From positions 4,154,001-4,218,000 of the forward strand of contig NZ_CP108067.1 of assembly GCF_036178145.1 (NCBI RefSeq): a stretch of DNA of 64,000 nucleotides, given 5' to 3'. The notes under the pieces are model-generated. The model ran no database searches. It was not told where the DNA came from and saw only the letters and a program-made list of their open reading frames with translations. The translations under genes were made by a program, and so were the position numbers. Positions 25,573 through 33,638 of the stretch are shown piece after piece (within the stretch, counting starts at the first letter, position 1; each line of letters opens with the position of its first letter). Origin of the DNA: Streptomyces sp. NBC_00273. GTDB lineage: Bacteria > Actinomycetota > Actinomycetes > Streptomycetales > Streptomycetaceae.

Positions 25573-26865
25573 TCAGCCCTCCCGACCGCGGCGCAGGCGG
25601 GCCACCGGGCCGCTCGCGCGGACCGCCAGGGAGGCGCCCGGGCCGGCCGCCGAGGAGGACGTGGACGACGCGGACGGGGCGGTGTCGGTGGTCGACAGGA
25701 GGCCGAGTTCGCCGGCCAGGGTCCACAGGGCCTGTTTGACCGTCGAGCGGTTGTCGAGGTCCTGGACGCGGCCCGCGTCGACCACGGCCTGGAGTTCCTT
25801 GAAGGCGGCCGGGACCGGGGTGCGGGTGGCGCGGGTCTTGGTGATCTTCTCGATCAGGGCGGGCTGGATCTCGGTGTGCTTGCTCCAGCGGTTCACGACC
25901 ATCGCCGTGTCCTCCGCCTTGCGGACCTGGAGCCGTTCCCACATCCGGACCATGCGCTTCGCCGCCCGTACCGCGACCACGTCCGGGGTGGTGACCAGCA
26001 CCGCCACGTCCGCCATCTCCACGGCCGCCGCGTTGGCTCCGGTGACCTGGGTGCCGCAGTCGACCACGACCAGTTCGTAGCGGCTGCGCAGGGCTCCGAC
26101 GATGTGCCGGGCGGCCCGGTCGTCGACCTCCTCGCCCCGCTCCCCGTCCGCCGGCGCCAGGAGCAGCGCGAGGCCCGAGGCGTCGTCGTAGACGGCGTCC
26201 TGGAGGACCCTCGGGGAGATGTCCTGGATCCCGGCGAGGTCGGCGATGGAGCGCCGGAACTGCACGTCGAGGTACGAGCCCACGTCGCCGGCCTGGAGGT
26301 CCAGGTCGACCAGTGCGGTACGCCGTCCCGAGGCGGCCGCGGCCAGCGCGAACTGCACGGCGGTGAAGGTGGTGCCCACCCCGCCCTTGGCTCCCGTGAC
26401 GGTGACCACCCGGCCGCCCGGGCCCGTGAACACGTCGGCGGCGGCGCCCCCGCCCAGGTGGCGGCGTACGCCCACGGACCACTGGGCGGCGGCCTGGACG
26501 CGGGCGGCGAGTTCCTCGTAGGAGAGCGGGAGGCCGATCAGGCCGCGCGCACCCGAGTCCATGGCGGCGGAGAAGAGCCCCGGGCCGGCGTCCGAGGAGA
26601 CCAGGACGACGCCCACGGCCGGGAAGCGCAGGGCGACCTCCCGGATGAGCTCCAGGGCGGGCACCGGCCCGATCCGCTCGTGGACGAGGACGACCTCGGG
26701 GAGTTCGTCGATGGAGTCGGCGGCCAACCGGGCGAGGGTGTCCAGGAGCGTGGTCGCGTCGGGGACGGGGGCGGCCGGCTCGGCGGCCGGGAGCTGGCTG
26801 AGCAGGGTCACGATGGCGCGCGCGGCGTCCGGGTCGCCGACCGCGGGGAGGATTCGGGTGGTCAT
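25573..26865 (-). CDS. CpaE/TadZ-like AAA ATPase
   Basis: 430 residues. The N-terminal ~130 form a degenerate receiver-like domain (ELPEVVLVHERIGPVPALEL, VGVVLVSSDAGPGLFSAAMD, SGARGLIGLP). The rest is a ParA/MinD-type ATPase with deviant Walker A VTVTGAKGGVGTTFTAVQFA, ALVDLDLQAGDVGSYLD and YELVVVDCGTQVT. TadZ/CpaE proteins place the pilus machine in the cell. The C-terminal Ser/Ala-rich tail is low complexity. The start lies 7 bp behind the CpaB gene. Confidence 0.9.
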   Translation of the reverse strand: MTTRILPAVGDPDAARAIVTLLSQLPAAEPAAPVPDATTLLDTLARLAADSIDELPEVVLVHERIGPVPALELIREVALRFPAVGVVLVSSDAGPGLFSAAMDSGARGLIGLPLSYEELAARVQAAAQWSVGVRRHLGGGAAADVFTGPGGRVVTVTGAKGGVGTTFTAVQFALAAAASGRRTALVDLDLQAGDVGSYLDVQFRRSIADLAGIQDISPRVLQDAVYDDASGLALLLAPADGERGEEVDDRAARHIVGALRSRYELVVVDCGTQVTGANAAAVEMADVAVLVTTPDVVAVRAAKRMVRMWERLQVRKAEDTAMVVNRWSKHTEIQPALIEKITKTRATRTPVPAAFKELQAVVDAGRVQDLDNRSTVKQALWTLAGELGLLSTTDTAPSASSTSSSAAGPGASLAVRASGPVARLRRGREG

Positions 26866-26872
26866 CCGGGCC

Positions 26873-27574
26873 TCACCTGTCCCCGTCGAGGGTGTACGTG
26901 CGGTCGCCCGGGGCGGGCGCCGAGTCGGTGCCGGGGGCCACCAGGGCCAGGCGTACGTGCTCCGCGAAGGACTCGGCGTACGCGACGCGTTGGGTGTCCT
27001 TGGTGCTCAGGGCGAAGGTGATCGGAACGGCCTCGGCGGGGCCCTTGCGGTCGCTGTCCTTGTCCAGGGCGGTGAGCTTGCCGACGCCCAGGACGCGGGC
27101 GTTGGCGACGATGATCACCGAACGCGAGGGGTCGGTGTCCTTGGCGCCCTTGAAGGTGGCGAGGATGTTCACCTTGGCTCCGGAGGTGATCTTGCCGGCC
27201 ACGCCGGTGGCGGCGTCGATCATGATGGCGATCTCCTGCTCACCGGGCTGGAGCTGCGGCCGGTCGACGAACATGTCCGCCTGGAGCAGCGAGCCCTTCT
27301 TGAGCGTGGTGAGGGCGATCTTGTCCTTGAGCGCGCCGAGGTCGGTGACGGCGGTGCCGGAGAGCCACCGTTTGGGGATCCTGACCTCCTCGAACTGCCC
27401 GGCCGCCAGCGGGCTGTACGGGGCTATGTCGCCCTTGGCCCGGTACGCGACGACCTCGGCGCCGACCTTGGAGTTGACGTCGCCGATCACCACGAGGACT
27501 CCGGCGAAGGCCCCCAGTGCGCACAGGACCGACAGGAGCAGCAGGATGACGCCGCGGCGCTGGCGTGAGTTCAT
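26873..27574 (-). CDS. CpaB/RcpC-like pilus assembly protein
   Basis: 233 residues. A single N-terminal membrane helix (ILLLLSVLCALGAFAGVLVV) precedes a SAF domain (YRAKGDIAPYSPLAAGQFEE, LKKGSLLQADMF) and a CpaB C-terminal region (AIMIDAATGVAGKITSGAKV NILATF). In Gram-negatives CpaB helps the outer-membrane secretin; with no outer membrane here, a role at the wall is likely. 48 bp behind the first gene of the operon. Confidence 0.88.
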   Translation of the reverse strand: MNSRQRRGVILLLLSVLCALGAFAGVLVVIGDVNSKVGAEVVAYRAKGDIAPYSPLAAGQFEEVRIPKRWLSGTAVTDLGALKDKIALTTLKKGSLLQADMFVDRPQLQPGEQEIAIMIDAATGVAGKITSGAKVNILATFKGAKDTDPSRSVIIVANARVLGVGKLTALDKDSDRKGPAEAVPITFALSTKDTQRVAYAESFAEHVRLALVAPGTDSAPAPGDRTYTLDGDR

Positions 27575-27622
27575 GGGCCTTACCTACCTCGCCGTTCTTC
27601 ATTCATTCGTGCGTTCGAGTGA

Positions 27623-28540
27623 TCAGGGTCTGGAACGGGCGCTGCTCGCGGGCGGCGGTGGCGCGGTGAGCGGTGCCGCGCAGAAGCCGCAGCGGTCGCC
27701 GATGAGTTCGAGGCCGCACCAGCGGCACTCCTCCCGGCGGACCGAGGCGACGAGTTGGTAGAGCACGGACAGGTCCGGGATGCCGGCGGCGAACTCGACG
27801 AGTTTCGGGGTGCCCCACCAACCGGGGGACGCGGCGGGCAGCGGGTTCTCCAGGACGCCCTGGACCTGCCAGGCGGGGGCCAGTTCGGCCGTGACCCAGT
27901 CGGAGGTGAGCTGGCCGCGGGCGAAGGTGAGGTGCGTGGCGAACTCGGGGCCGGCCGGCAGCAGCGCACCGCGGGGGCCGTGCGCGCCTCGGGGGCCGTG
28001 GGCGCCCTGGGATCCGCCGCCGCTCAGTTTGGCCAGGTGCGGTTTCGGGTGGGCCATGACGGCGAACTGCGCGCTCGGCGACCAGGACCTGGCGTGCGCC
28101 CCGAGTCCGACCGGGACCCGGACCCGGTCGAGTTTGGCGACCGAGCCCAGCAGGGCGCCCGCGTAGATGTAGTGGGACAGCAGCCGGGCCGCGGAGGCGA
28201 TGATCCCGGGGCTGAAGTCGCAGACGCTGAGCTGGCGCAGCTGACGTACCAGCAGGGCCGTTCCCAGCGGGGGCAGATCGATGCCGAGGAGCGCGATCCG
28301 GTCGGTTTCCAGGATGGCGCGCACGGTGTGCAGGCGCTGGACGGTGGAGCGCGGGAGCCACGGCGGCACGAGGGCCACGAGGTGGCCGTGCCGCTCCAGC
28401 AGGGCGCCCGTCTCGGCGAGCGAGGACTCCAGGTCGAGCTGCTCGGGCGGGTGGAGTAAGGCGGCCCCGGGCGTGTGCCGGTCAGGGGCCGGAAGTACCA
28501 GATCGGCACTGGTGACAGCGATGGCGGTCGGCACGTGCAT
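27623..28540 (-). CDS. conserved tad-locus protein with C-terminal zinc ribbon
   Basis: 305 residues, no signal peptide. A Leu-rich alpha/beta N-terminal region (LLERHGHLVALVPPWLPRST, FSPGIIASAARLLSHYIYAG) is followed by a GAHGPRGAHGPRG repeat at ~200-215 and CRWCGLELIGDRCGFC, two CxxC pairs that would bind zinc. Family unnamed to me. It is the first gene of the tad operon. The ATG at 28540 abuts GGGGGA; the GTG two codons later has better spacing to that site. Confidence 0.75.
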   Translation of the reverse strand: MHVPTAIAVTSADLVLPAPDRHTPGAALLHPPEQLDLESSLAETGALLERHGHLVALVPPWLPRSTVQRLHTVRAILETDRIALLGIDLPPLGTALLVRQLRQLSVCDFSPGIIASAARLLSHYIYAGALLGSVAKLDRVRVPVGLGAHARSWSPSAQFAVMAHPKPHLAKLSGGGSQGAHGPRGAHGPRGALLPAGPEFATHLTFARGQLTSDWVTAELAPAWQVQGVLENPLPAASPGWWGTPKLVEFAAGIPDLSVLYQLVASVRREECRWCGLELIGDRCGFCAAPLTAPPPPASSARSRP

Positions 28541-28580
28541 TCCCCCGTTCCCCCACGTACACCCCGTACGCCCGTACGTC

Positions 28581-28601
28581 TCGGGCACGTCACGTGCCCG
28601 A
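28581..28601. promoter_or_regulatory. 21-bp palindrome upstream of the tad operon
   Basis: TCGGGCACGT and ACGTGCCCGA flank a single central C, perfect over 10+10 bases, 41 bp upstream of the first tad gene. Its length and position suggest an operator; regulator unknown. Confidence 0.6.
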
Positions 28602-28858
28602 CGCGCGCTCCACACGGACTCGACCCGGATCTGACGCGGACTCGACGCGGATTCGGCACGGACTTCCCGCGTCCGCGCCCGCACCGCGCGACCGCATCCG
28701 ATCGACCCGCTCCCCCTTGCCCCAGCACCATATCCGCGTCACCCCTGGCGGGGCAGGGCCTTGAAGATTCCCGTGCAACCAGCACACGTCACAGGGGTCG
28801 GAAACCCGGACAACAGGGATCACATAGCGGGCCATTTCAAGCCACATCGCGAAGACCC

Positions 28859-28887
28859 TTGACAGGGGGATTGGTCTGGACCAACTT
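28859..28887 (+). promoter_or_regulatory. chitinase promoter with DasR-like (dre) site
   Basis: TTGACA at 28859-28864 is a consensus -35. TGGTCTGGACCA at 28872-28883 matches the DasR-responsive element TGGTC(T/C)(A/G)GACCA, as known at Streptomyces chitinase promoters. It would lie between -35 and a weak -10 (CAACTT, 28882-28887), so binding should block polymerase until an amino-sugar phosphate releases DasR. Confidence 0.75.
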
Positions 28888-28969
28888 GGCAGCCAACGCC
28901 GTGAGTCGGACCCACCCCACTCGGTCCGCCTCTGTCCACACCCCTTTTCCTCCCCCCACCGGAGCCCAC

Positions 28970-30673
28970 GTGAACCGCATACGCTCCCTCGCCCTGCCCA
29001 TCGCCGTCACCCTGACCGCGGGGGCCCTGTCCGCCCTCGCCGCCGGCACCGCACAGGCCGCCGACGTGAACGTCGCCCGCAACGGCGGCTTCGAATCGGG
29101 CCTCGCCAACTGGTCCTGCACCGGCGGAACCGGCACTTCCGTCTCCTCGCCCGTCTACGCCGGATCCGGCGCCCTGAAGGCCGCTCCGGCGGGCCAGGAC
29201 AACGCCCGCTGCAGCCAGACCGTCACGGTCAAGCCGAACTCGACCTACACGCTGAGCACGCAGGTCCAGGGCAGCTACGTCTACCTCGGCGCGACCGGGA
29301 CCGGCACCCAGGACGTCTCCACCTGGACGCCCGGGTCGGGCGCCGGCTGGCAGAAGCTGTCCACCACCTTCACCACCGGCCCCAACACCACCCAGGTCAC
29401 CGTCTACACGCACGGCTGGTACGGCCAGCCGGCCTACGTCGTGGACGAGTTCAGCGTCTTCGGCCCGGACGGCGGGGGCGGCACCGACCCCGGCCCGTCG
29501 GTCCCCGGAGCCCCGGCCGGGACGGCCGTTTCCGGTCAGAGCGCGAACGCCCTCACCCTTTCGTGGAACGCGGTCGGCTCGGCCACCGGCTACTACGTGT
29601 ATCAGGACGGCGTCCGCGTCAAGACCGTGACCGGCGGCGCCGCCTCCACCCAGATCACCGGGCTCGCGGCCGCGACTTCGTACTCCTTCCAGGTGAGCGC
29701 GTACAACGCGGCGGGCGAGGGCCCGAAGTCCGCCCCGGTGACCGGCACCACCACCGGCACCGACCCGGGTCCGGGCCCGGGTCCCGCCGTCCCCAAGCAC
29801 GCCCTGACCGGCTACTGGCAGAACTTCAACAACGGCGCGACCGTCCAGAAGATCTCCGACGTCTCGGCGCAGTACGACATCATCGCCGTCTCCTTCGCGG
29901 ACGCCACCACCACGCCCGGCGCCATCACCTTCAACCTCGACTCGGCCGGCCTCGGCGGTTACACGGTCGCCCAGTTCAAGGCCGACATCGCCGCGAAGAA
30001 GGCGGCCGGCAAGTCGGTCGTCCTCTCCGTCGGCGGCGAGAAGGGGACGATCACGGTCAATGACTCGACCTCCGCGAACAACCTCGCGAACTCCGCGTAC
30101 GCCCTGATGCAGGAGTACGGGTTCACCGGCATCGACATCGACCTCGAGAACGGCCTGAACCCCACCTACATGACGCAGGCCCTGCGCTCGCTGTCGTCCA
30201 AGGCGGGACCCTCGCTCGTCATCACCATGGCCCCGCAGACGATCGACATGCAGTCCACGCAGGGCGGGTACTTCAAGACGGCGCTGAACATCAAGGACAT
30301 CCTCACCGTCGTCAACATGCAGTACTACAACAGCGGCTCGATGAACGGCTGCGACGGCAAGGTCTACTCCCAGGGCTCGGTGGACTTCCTCACCGCGCTC
30401 GCCTGCATCCAGTTGGAGGGCGGCCTCGACCCTTCACAGGTGGGCATCGGCGTCCCGGCCTCGCCCAGCGGTGCGGGCAGCGGCTACGTCTCCCCGACGA
30501 TCGTCAACAACGCCCTGGACTGCTTGACCCGGGGAACGAACTGCGGCTCCTTCAAGCCGTCGAAGACCTACCCGGGTCTGCGCGGCGCGATGACCTGGTC
30601 GACCAACTGGGACGCCAAGGCGGGTAGCGCTTGGTCGAACTCGGTGGGTCCGAAGGTTCACGGGCTCCCGTAG
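28970..30673 (+). CDS. secreted GH18 chitinase with CBM and fibronectin III domain
   Basis: 567 residues that should hydrolyse chitin outside the cell. Order: signal peptide 1-30 (cut after AQA), a jelly-roll carbohydrate-binding module ~33-165 (VARNGGFESGLANWSC), a fibronectin III domain ~178-262 (NALTLSWNAVGSATGYYVYQ), a Gly-Pro linker, and the GH18 barrel from ~275. The catalytic motif is GIDIDLENG with D389, D391 and E393. The barrel is the short bacterial type (KHALTGYWQNFNNGA, VNMQYYNSGSM). The GTG at 28970 follows GGAG; the upstream frame is not homologous. The DasR-like promoter fits induction by chitin breakdown products. Confidence 0.93.
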   Translation: MNRIRSLALPIAVTLTAGALSALAAGTAQAADVNVARNGGFESGLANWSCTGGTGTSVSSPVYAGSGALKAAPAGQDNARCSQTVTVKPNSTYTLSTQVQGSYVYLGATGTGTQDVSTWTPGSGAGWQKLSTTFTTGPNTTQVTVYTHGWYGQPAYVVDEFSVFGPDGGGGTDPGPSVPGAPAGTAVSGQSANALTLSWNAVGSATGYYVYQDGVRVKTVTGGAASTQITGLAAATSYSFQVSAYNAAGEGPKSAPVTGTTTGTDPGPGPGPAVPKHALTGYWQNFNNGATVQKISDVSAQYDIIAVSFADATTTPGAITFNLDSAGLGGYTVAQFKADIAAKKAAGKSVVLSVGGEKGTITVNDSTSANNLANSAYALMQEYGFTGIDIDLENGLNPTYMTQALRSLSSKAGPSLVITMAPQTIDMQSTQGGYFKTALNIKDILTVVNMQYYNSGSMNGCDGKVYSQGSVDFLTALACIQLEGGLDPSQVGIGVPASPSGAGSGYVSPTIVNNALDCLTRGTNCGSFKPSKTYPGLRGAMTWSTNWDAKAGSAWSNSVGPKVHGLP

Positions 30674-30710
30674 GCGGTACCTGTGGGGGTGGCCGGATCG
30701 GTACGGCCTG

Positions 30711-30754
30711 CACAGCGTGTCCTTGACCGGGACATGCCACGAGAGCACGCTGTG
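30711..30754. repeat. 9-bp inverted repeat before the carboxypeptidase gene
   Basis: CACAGCGTG and CACGCTGTG are 26 bases apart, 45 bp upstream of the carboxypeptidase ATG. It could end chitinase transcription or be a promoter element. Confidence 0.4.
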
Positions 30755-30798
30755 CGCGTCCGCACGGCTATCCCCACACTCCCGACCCAGGAGAACGC

Positions 30799-32136
30799 AT
30801 GCGGCTCCATACCCGCCGGAGGGCCGCCCTCACGGCGGCCCTGCTGGCGCTCGCGCTGGGCGCACCCGCCTACGGCATGAGCGCGACGGCTTCCCCTCCG
30901 CCCACCCCTTCGACCGCCACCCAGGACGAGGCGATCGTCCAGTACCGGATCCACGGCCCCTCCACCGCCGCCGACCGAACCGCCCTGCTCCGTACGGGCG
31001 TCTCGATCGACGAGGTGGACGACCACACCGTCGTGGTCAGCGCCGACACGATGCAGGCCAAGAAGCTGAAGGCGCTCGGCTACAAGCTGACCGCCCTGCC
31101 CGGACCCCCGGACCGCTCGGTGCCCGGCATCGCGGCGAGCCCGATGGACTTCCCCTCGGCGGACTCGAAGTACCACAACTACGCCGAGGCGACGGCGGAG
31201 ATCAACCAACTCGTCGCGCAGTACCCCGCGATCGCGAGCAAGCAGGTGATCGGGAAGTCGTACCAGGGCCGGGACATGTTCGCCATCAAGATCAGCGACA
31301 ACGTCGCGACGGACGAGGCCGAGCCCGAGGTGCTCTTCACCGCCCACCAGCACGCGCGCGAGCACCTGACCGTCGAGATGGCCCTGTACCTGCTCAAGGA
31401 GCTCACCTCCAAGTACGGGAGCGATTCCCGGGTCACGGGCGCCGTCAACGGCCGCGAGATCTGGATCGTCCCGGACCTCAACCCGGACGGCGGCGAGTAC
31501 GACATCGCCACCGGCTCCTACCGCTCCTGGCGCAAGAACCGGCAGCCGAACTCCGGCTCCTCCTACGTCGGCACGGACGAGAACCGCAACTGGAACTACA
31601 AGTGGGGCTGCTGCGGCGGCTCCAGCAGCAGCAAGAGCTCCGAGACCTACCGGGGAGCCGCCGCCGAGTCGGCGCCCGAGGTGAAGGTCGTCGCGGACTT
31701 CGTCCGCAGCCGGGTGATCGGCGGCAAGCAGCAGATCAAGGCCGCCATCGACTTCCACACCTACAGCGAGCTCGTCCTGTGGCCCTTCGGCTACACCTAC
31801 AACGACACCGCCCCGGGCCTGACCGCCGACGACCTCGCCGTCTACAAGAAGATCGGCACGAGCATGGCGGCGAGCAACGGCTACACGCCGGAGCAGTCGA
31901 GCGACCTGTACATCACGGACGGGACGATCGACGACTGGCTGTGGGGCAACCAGAAGATCTTCGCCTACACCTTCGAGATGTACCCGGAGAGCGGTGGCGG
32001 CGGCTTCTACCCGCCGGACGAGGTCATCGACCGCGAGACCGCGCGCAACAAGGACGCGGTGCTCCAGCTGTTGGAGAACGCGGACTGCATGTACCGCTCG
32101 ATCGGCAAGGAAGCCCAGTACTGCGCGGCGCCGTGA
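30799..32136 (+). CDS. secreted zinc carboxypeptidase (M14)
   Basis: 445 residues. A Sec signal peptide ([20 protein letters not shown], cut near AYG) and a propeptide of ~90 residues precede the catalytic domain from about residue 122. The zinc ligands are H185 and E188 in [13 protein letters not shown] and the later His in [16 protein letters not shown]. The catalytic Glu is in [32 protein letters not shown] is typical of the Streptomyces carboxypeptidase T/SG branch. It releases C-terminal residues from extracellular peptides. The ATG at 30799 follows CAGGAG. Confidence 0.92.
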   Translation: MRLHTRRRAALTAALLALALGAPAYGMSATASPPPTPSTATQDEAIVQYRIHGPSTAADRTALLRTGVSIDEVDDHTVVVSADTMQAKKLKALGYKLTALPGPPDRSVPGIAASPMDFPSADSKYHNYAEATAEINQLVAQYPAIASKQVIGKSYQGRDMFAIKISDNVATDEAEPEVLFTAHQHAREHLTVEMALYLLKELTSKYGSDSRVTGAVNGREIWIVPDLNPDGGEYDIATGSYRSWRKNRQPNSGSSYVGTDENRNWNYKWGCCGGSSSSKSSETYRGAAAESAPEVKVVADFVRSRVIGGKQQIKAAIDFHTYSELVLWPFGYTYNDTAPGLTADDLAVYKKIGTSMAASNGYTPEQSSDLYITDGTIDDWLWGNQKIFAYTFEMYPESGGGGFYPPDEVIDRETARNKDAVLQLLENADCMYRSIGKEAQYCAAP

Positions 32137-32154
32137 CCGGCTGACCGTGTGAAA

Positions 32155-32184
32155 GGGGGCGCCCCACCGCCAGGGGGGCGCCCC
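32155..32184. terminator. bidirectional hairpin between carboxypeptidase and ridA-like genes
   Basis: GGGGCGCCCC occurs twice with 9-10 bases between. The copies can pair with each other to form a stem of at least 10 bp between the convergent genes. Confidence 0.65.
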
Positions 32185-32223
32185 GCCCGCGCGTCCGGCG
32201 GCGCGCCCGCCCGCAGACCCGAC

Positions 32224-32694
32224 TCAGCCGAGGACGGCGAGGGCGTCGATCTCGATGAGCAGCCCGGCCGGCAGGCCCACGTACACGGTGGTGCGGGCGG
32301 CGGGGGCCTCCTTCAGGCCCTGCTCCTCGAAGTAGGCGTTGTAGAGGGCGTTCATCTCGGCGAAGTGCCCGGTGTCGGTGAGGTAGACGCGGATCATCAT
32401 CACGTCGTCCCAGCCCGCACCGCCGGCCTCCAGGACGGAGCGGACGTTCTCCAGCGTCTGGAGGGTCTGCTCGCGCAGGGCCGGACCGGCGGGCGTGGGC
32501 GGCTGCCCCTCCACGTGCGGGAGGAAACCGACCTGACCGGCGACCTGGAGGATGTTCCCCTTCCGCACGCCGTGCGAGAACTTCGCGGGCGGGGCGGTGT
32601 GGGTGGCGGGCGTGATGGCGACCTTCTCGCTCACGTTCGTCTCGGTCACGTTCGTCTCGGTCACGTCGTTCTCGCTCACGTCGTTCTCGCTCAC
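32224..32694 (-). CDS. RidA family protein with repeat-built N-terminus
   Basis: 156 residues. The RidA trimer domain starts near residue 30: FSHGVRKGNILQVAGQVGFL, LENVRSVLEAGGAGWDDVMM, IRVYLTDTGHFAEMNALYNA. Family members hydrolyse reactive enamine/imine intermediates released by PLP enzymes. The first 22 residues (MSENDVSENDVTETNVTETN) come from 15-bp DNA repeats, each starting with an in-frame GTG. The outermost GTG at 32694 has AGGAG correctly spaced and overlaps the IclR stop (GTGA), so it is the probable start. The neighbouring PLP deaminase is a plausible source of its substrate. Confidence 0.87.
   Translation of the reverse strand: MSENDVSENDVTETNVTETNVSEKVAITPATHTAPPAKFSHGVRKGNILQVAGQVGFLPHVEGQPPTPAGPALREQTLQTLENVRSVLEAGGAGWDDVMMIRVYLTDTGHFAEMNALYNAYFEEQGLKEAPAARTTVYVGLPAGLLIEIDALAVLG
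32623..32694 (-). repeat. 15-bp tandem repeats with serial GTG codons
   Basis: On the minus strand GTGAGCGAGAACGAC twice, then GTGACCGAGACGAAC twice, then GTGAGCGAGAAG. Each unit offers an in-frame GTG. Confidence 0.85.
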
Positions 32695-33443
32695 GTGCTC
32701 TCCTGTGCTCCTGAGTAGTCCTGGCTGATGGCTTCGGCGGTGCGCAGCACCTGCGGCAGCAGTTCGAACAGCCCCTCGGCGGGGATGACCACACCGGGCG
32801 CGGAGACCGACAGCGCCGCGACGACCCGCCCGTCCGGCCCGTGCACGGGCGCCCCGAGGCAGTTGATGGACTCCTCGTGCCCACCGAGATCGGTGGCCCA
32901 GCCCTGCTCCCGTACGAGGTCCAGCTCGCGCAGGAAGGCCGCCGCGTCCGGGGTGGAGCGGGCGGTGTAGCGGGGGTACTCGATCCGGCCGGCGAGGGCC
33001 CGGAGCTCGGCCTCGGGCAGGTCGGCGAGGAGCAGCTTGGCCACGGCGGCGACGGTGAGGGGCACGGGCCTGCCGATGCGGGAGTACATGCGGACCGGGT
33101 AGCGGCTGTCGACCTTGTCGACGTACACGACCTCGTCGTCCTGGTGGAGGGCGAGGTGAACGGTGTGCCCGGTGGTCCGGTTCAGCTCGACGAGGTGGGG
33201 GTGCGCGATCTCCCGGACGTCCAGGTTCTCGATGGCCTCGGCGGCGAGCGCGAAGAGCTGCGCGCCGAGCCGGTAGCGGCCGTCGGGCCGGCGGTAGACG
33301 AAGCCGCGCTCGTTCAGGGTGCGCAGGAGGCGCAGCGCGGTGCTCTTGTGCACGCCGAGCTCGTCCGCGACCTCGCCGAGGCCGGCGGGGCCCTTCGCCA
33401 GCAGCGGCAGGATGCCGAGTGCCCTCTCGACCGACTGGCTCAT
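32691..33443 (-). CDS. IclR family regulator of the D-amino acid module
   Basis: 250 residues. Winged helix SVERALGILPLLAKGPAGLG, VADELGVHKSTALRLLRTLN, ERGFVYRR, then the IclR effector domain (TTGHTVHLALHQDDEVVYVD, LGAPVHGPDGRVVAALSVSA). The ATG at 33443 follows AGGAGAGGG. It overlaps ridA-like by 4 bp and is divergent from the deaminase/deacylase genes, so it probably senses a D-amino acid or derivative and controls both transcripts. Confidence 0.9.
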   Translation of the reverse strand: MSQSVERALGILPLLAKGPAGLGEVADELGVHKSTALRLLRTLNERGFVYRRPDGRYRLGAQLFALAAEAIENLDVREIAHPHLVELNRTTGHTVHLALHQDDEVVYVDKVDSRYPVRMYSRIGRPVPLTVAAVAKLLLADLPEAELRALAGRIEYPRYTARSTPDAAAFLRELDLVREQGWATDLGGHEESINCLGAPVHGPDGRVVAALSVSAPGVVIPAEGLFELLPQVLRTAEAISQDYSGAQEST

Positions 33444-33485
33444 CGCTCGCCCTCTCCTACGGTCACTGCAACACCGGCTCGGATC

Positions 33486-33547
33486 CAGCCTCGCCGGCGA
33501 TTGAGGCGCGGGGGTTCGGGGGCGGAGCCCCCGCAGCGGCGCCGCAC
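33486..33547. repeat. dispersed intergenic repeat, copy A
   Basis: Begins GCCGGCGATTGAGGCGCGGG at 33493 and ends GCCCCCGCAGCGGCGCCGCA. Nearly the same text recurs at 39488-39548. It contains a CGGGGGC/GCCCCCG hairpin and may act as a terminator or RNA stabiliser. Confidence 0.65.
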
Positions 33548-33548
33548 G

Positions 33549-33608
33549 TTGACCCACCGTCACCCGGGATGTTAGACAGCGTGCAGCGGTATACGCAACG
33601 ACCGTTGC
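33549..33608 (+). promoter_or_regulatory. candidate promoter and operator of the deaminase/deacylase operon
   Basis: TTGACC (33549-33554) and TAGACA (33573-33578) are 18 bases apart. Just downstream, GCAAC-GACC-GTTGC (33595-33608) is a symmetric element placed to block initiation, plausible for the divergent IclR protein. Confidence 0.5.
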
Positions 33609-33638
33609 ACCACACGCAACCCCCGGGAGGCACCCCGC

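Larger units (their letters stand above)
28541..28969. other. divergent promoter region tad operon / chitinase
   Basis: 429 bp without a gene. It holds the 21-bp palindrome near the tad side, two 15-bp near-identical direct repeats (GGACTCGACNCGGAT at 28616 and 28638), and the chitinase promoter with its DasR-like site. Confidence 0.6.

Noticed and set aside
23470..27021. 1183-residue plus-strand open frame across the tad genes
   Set aside because: Antisense to tadA, TadE and cpaE, which have full motif sets; the long frame is a product of high third-position GC.
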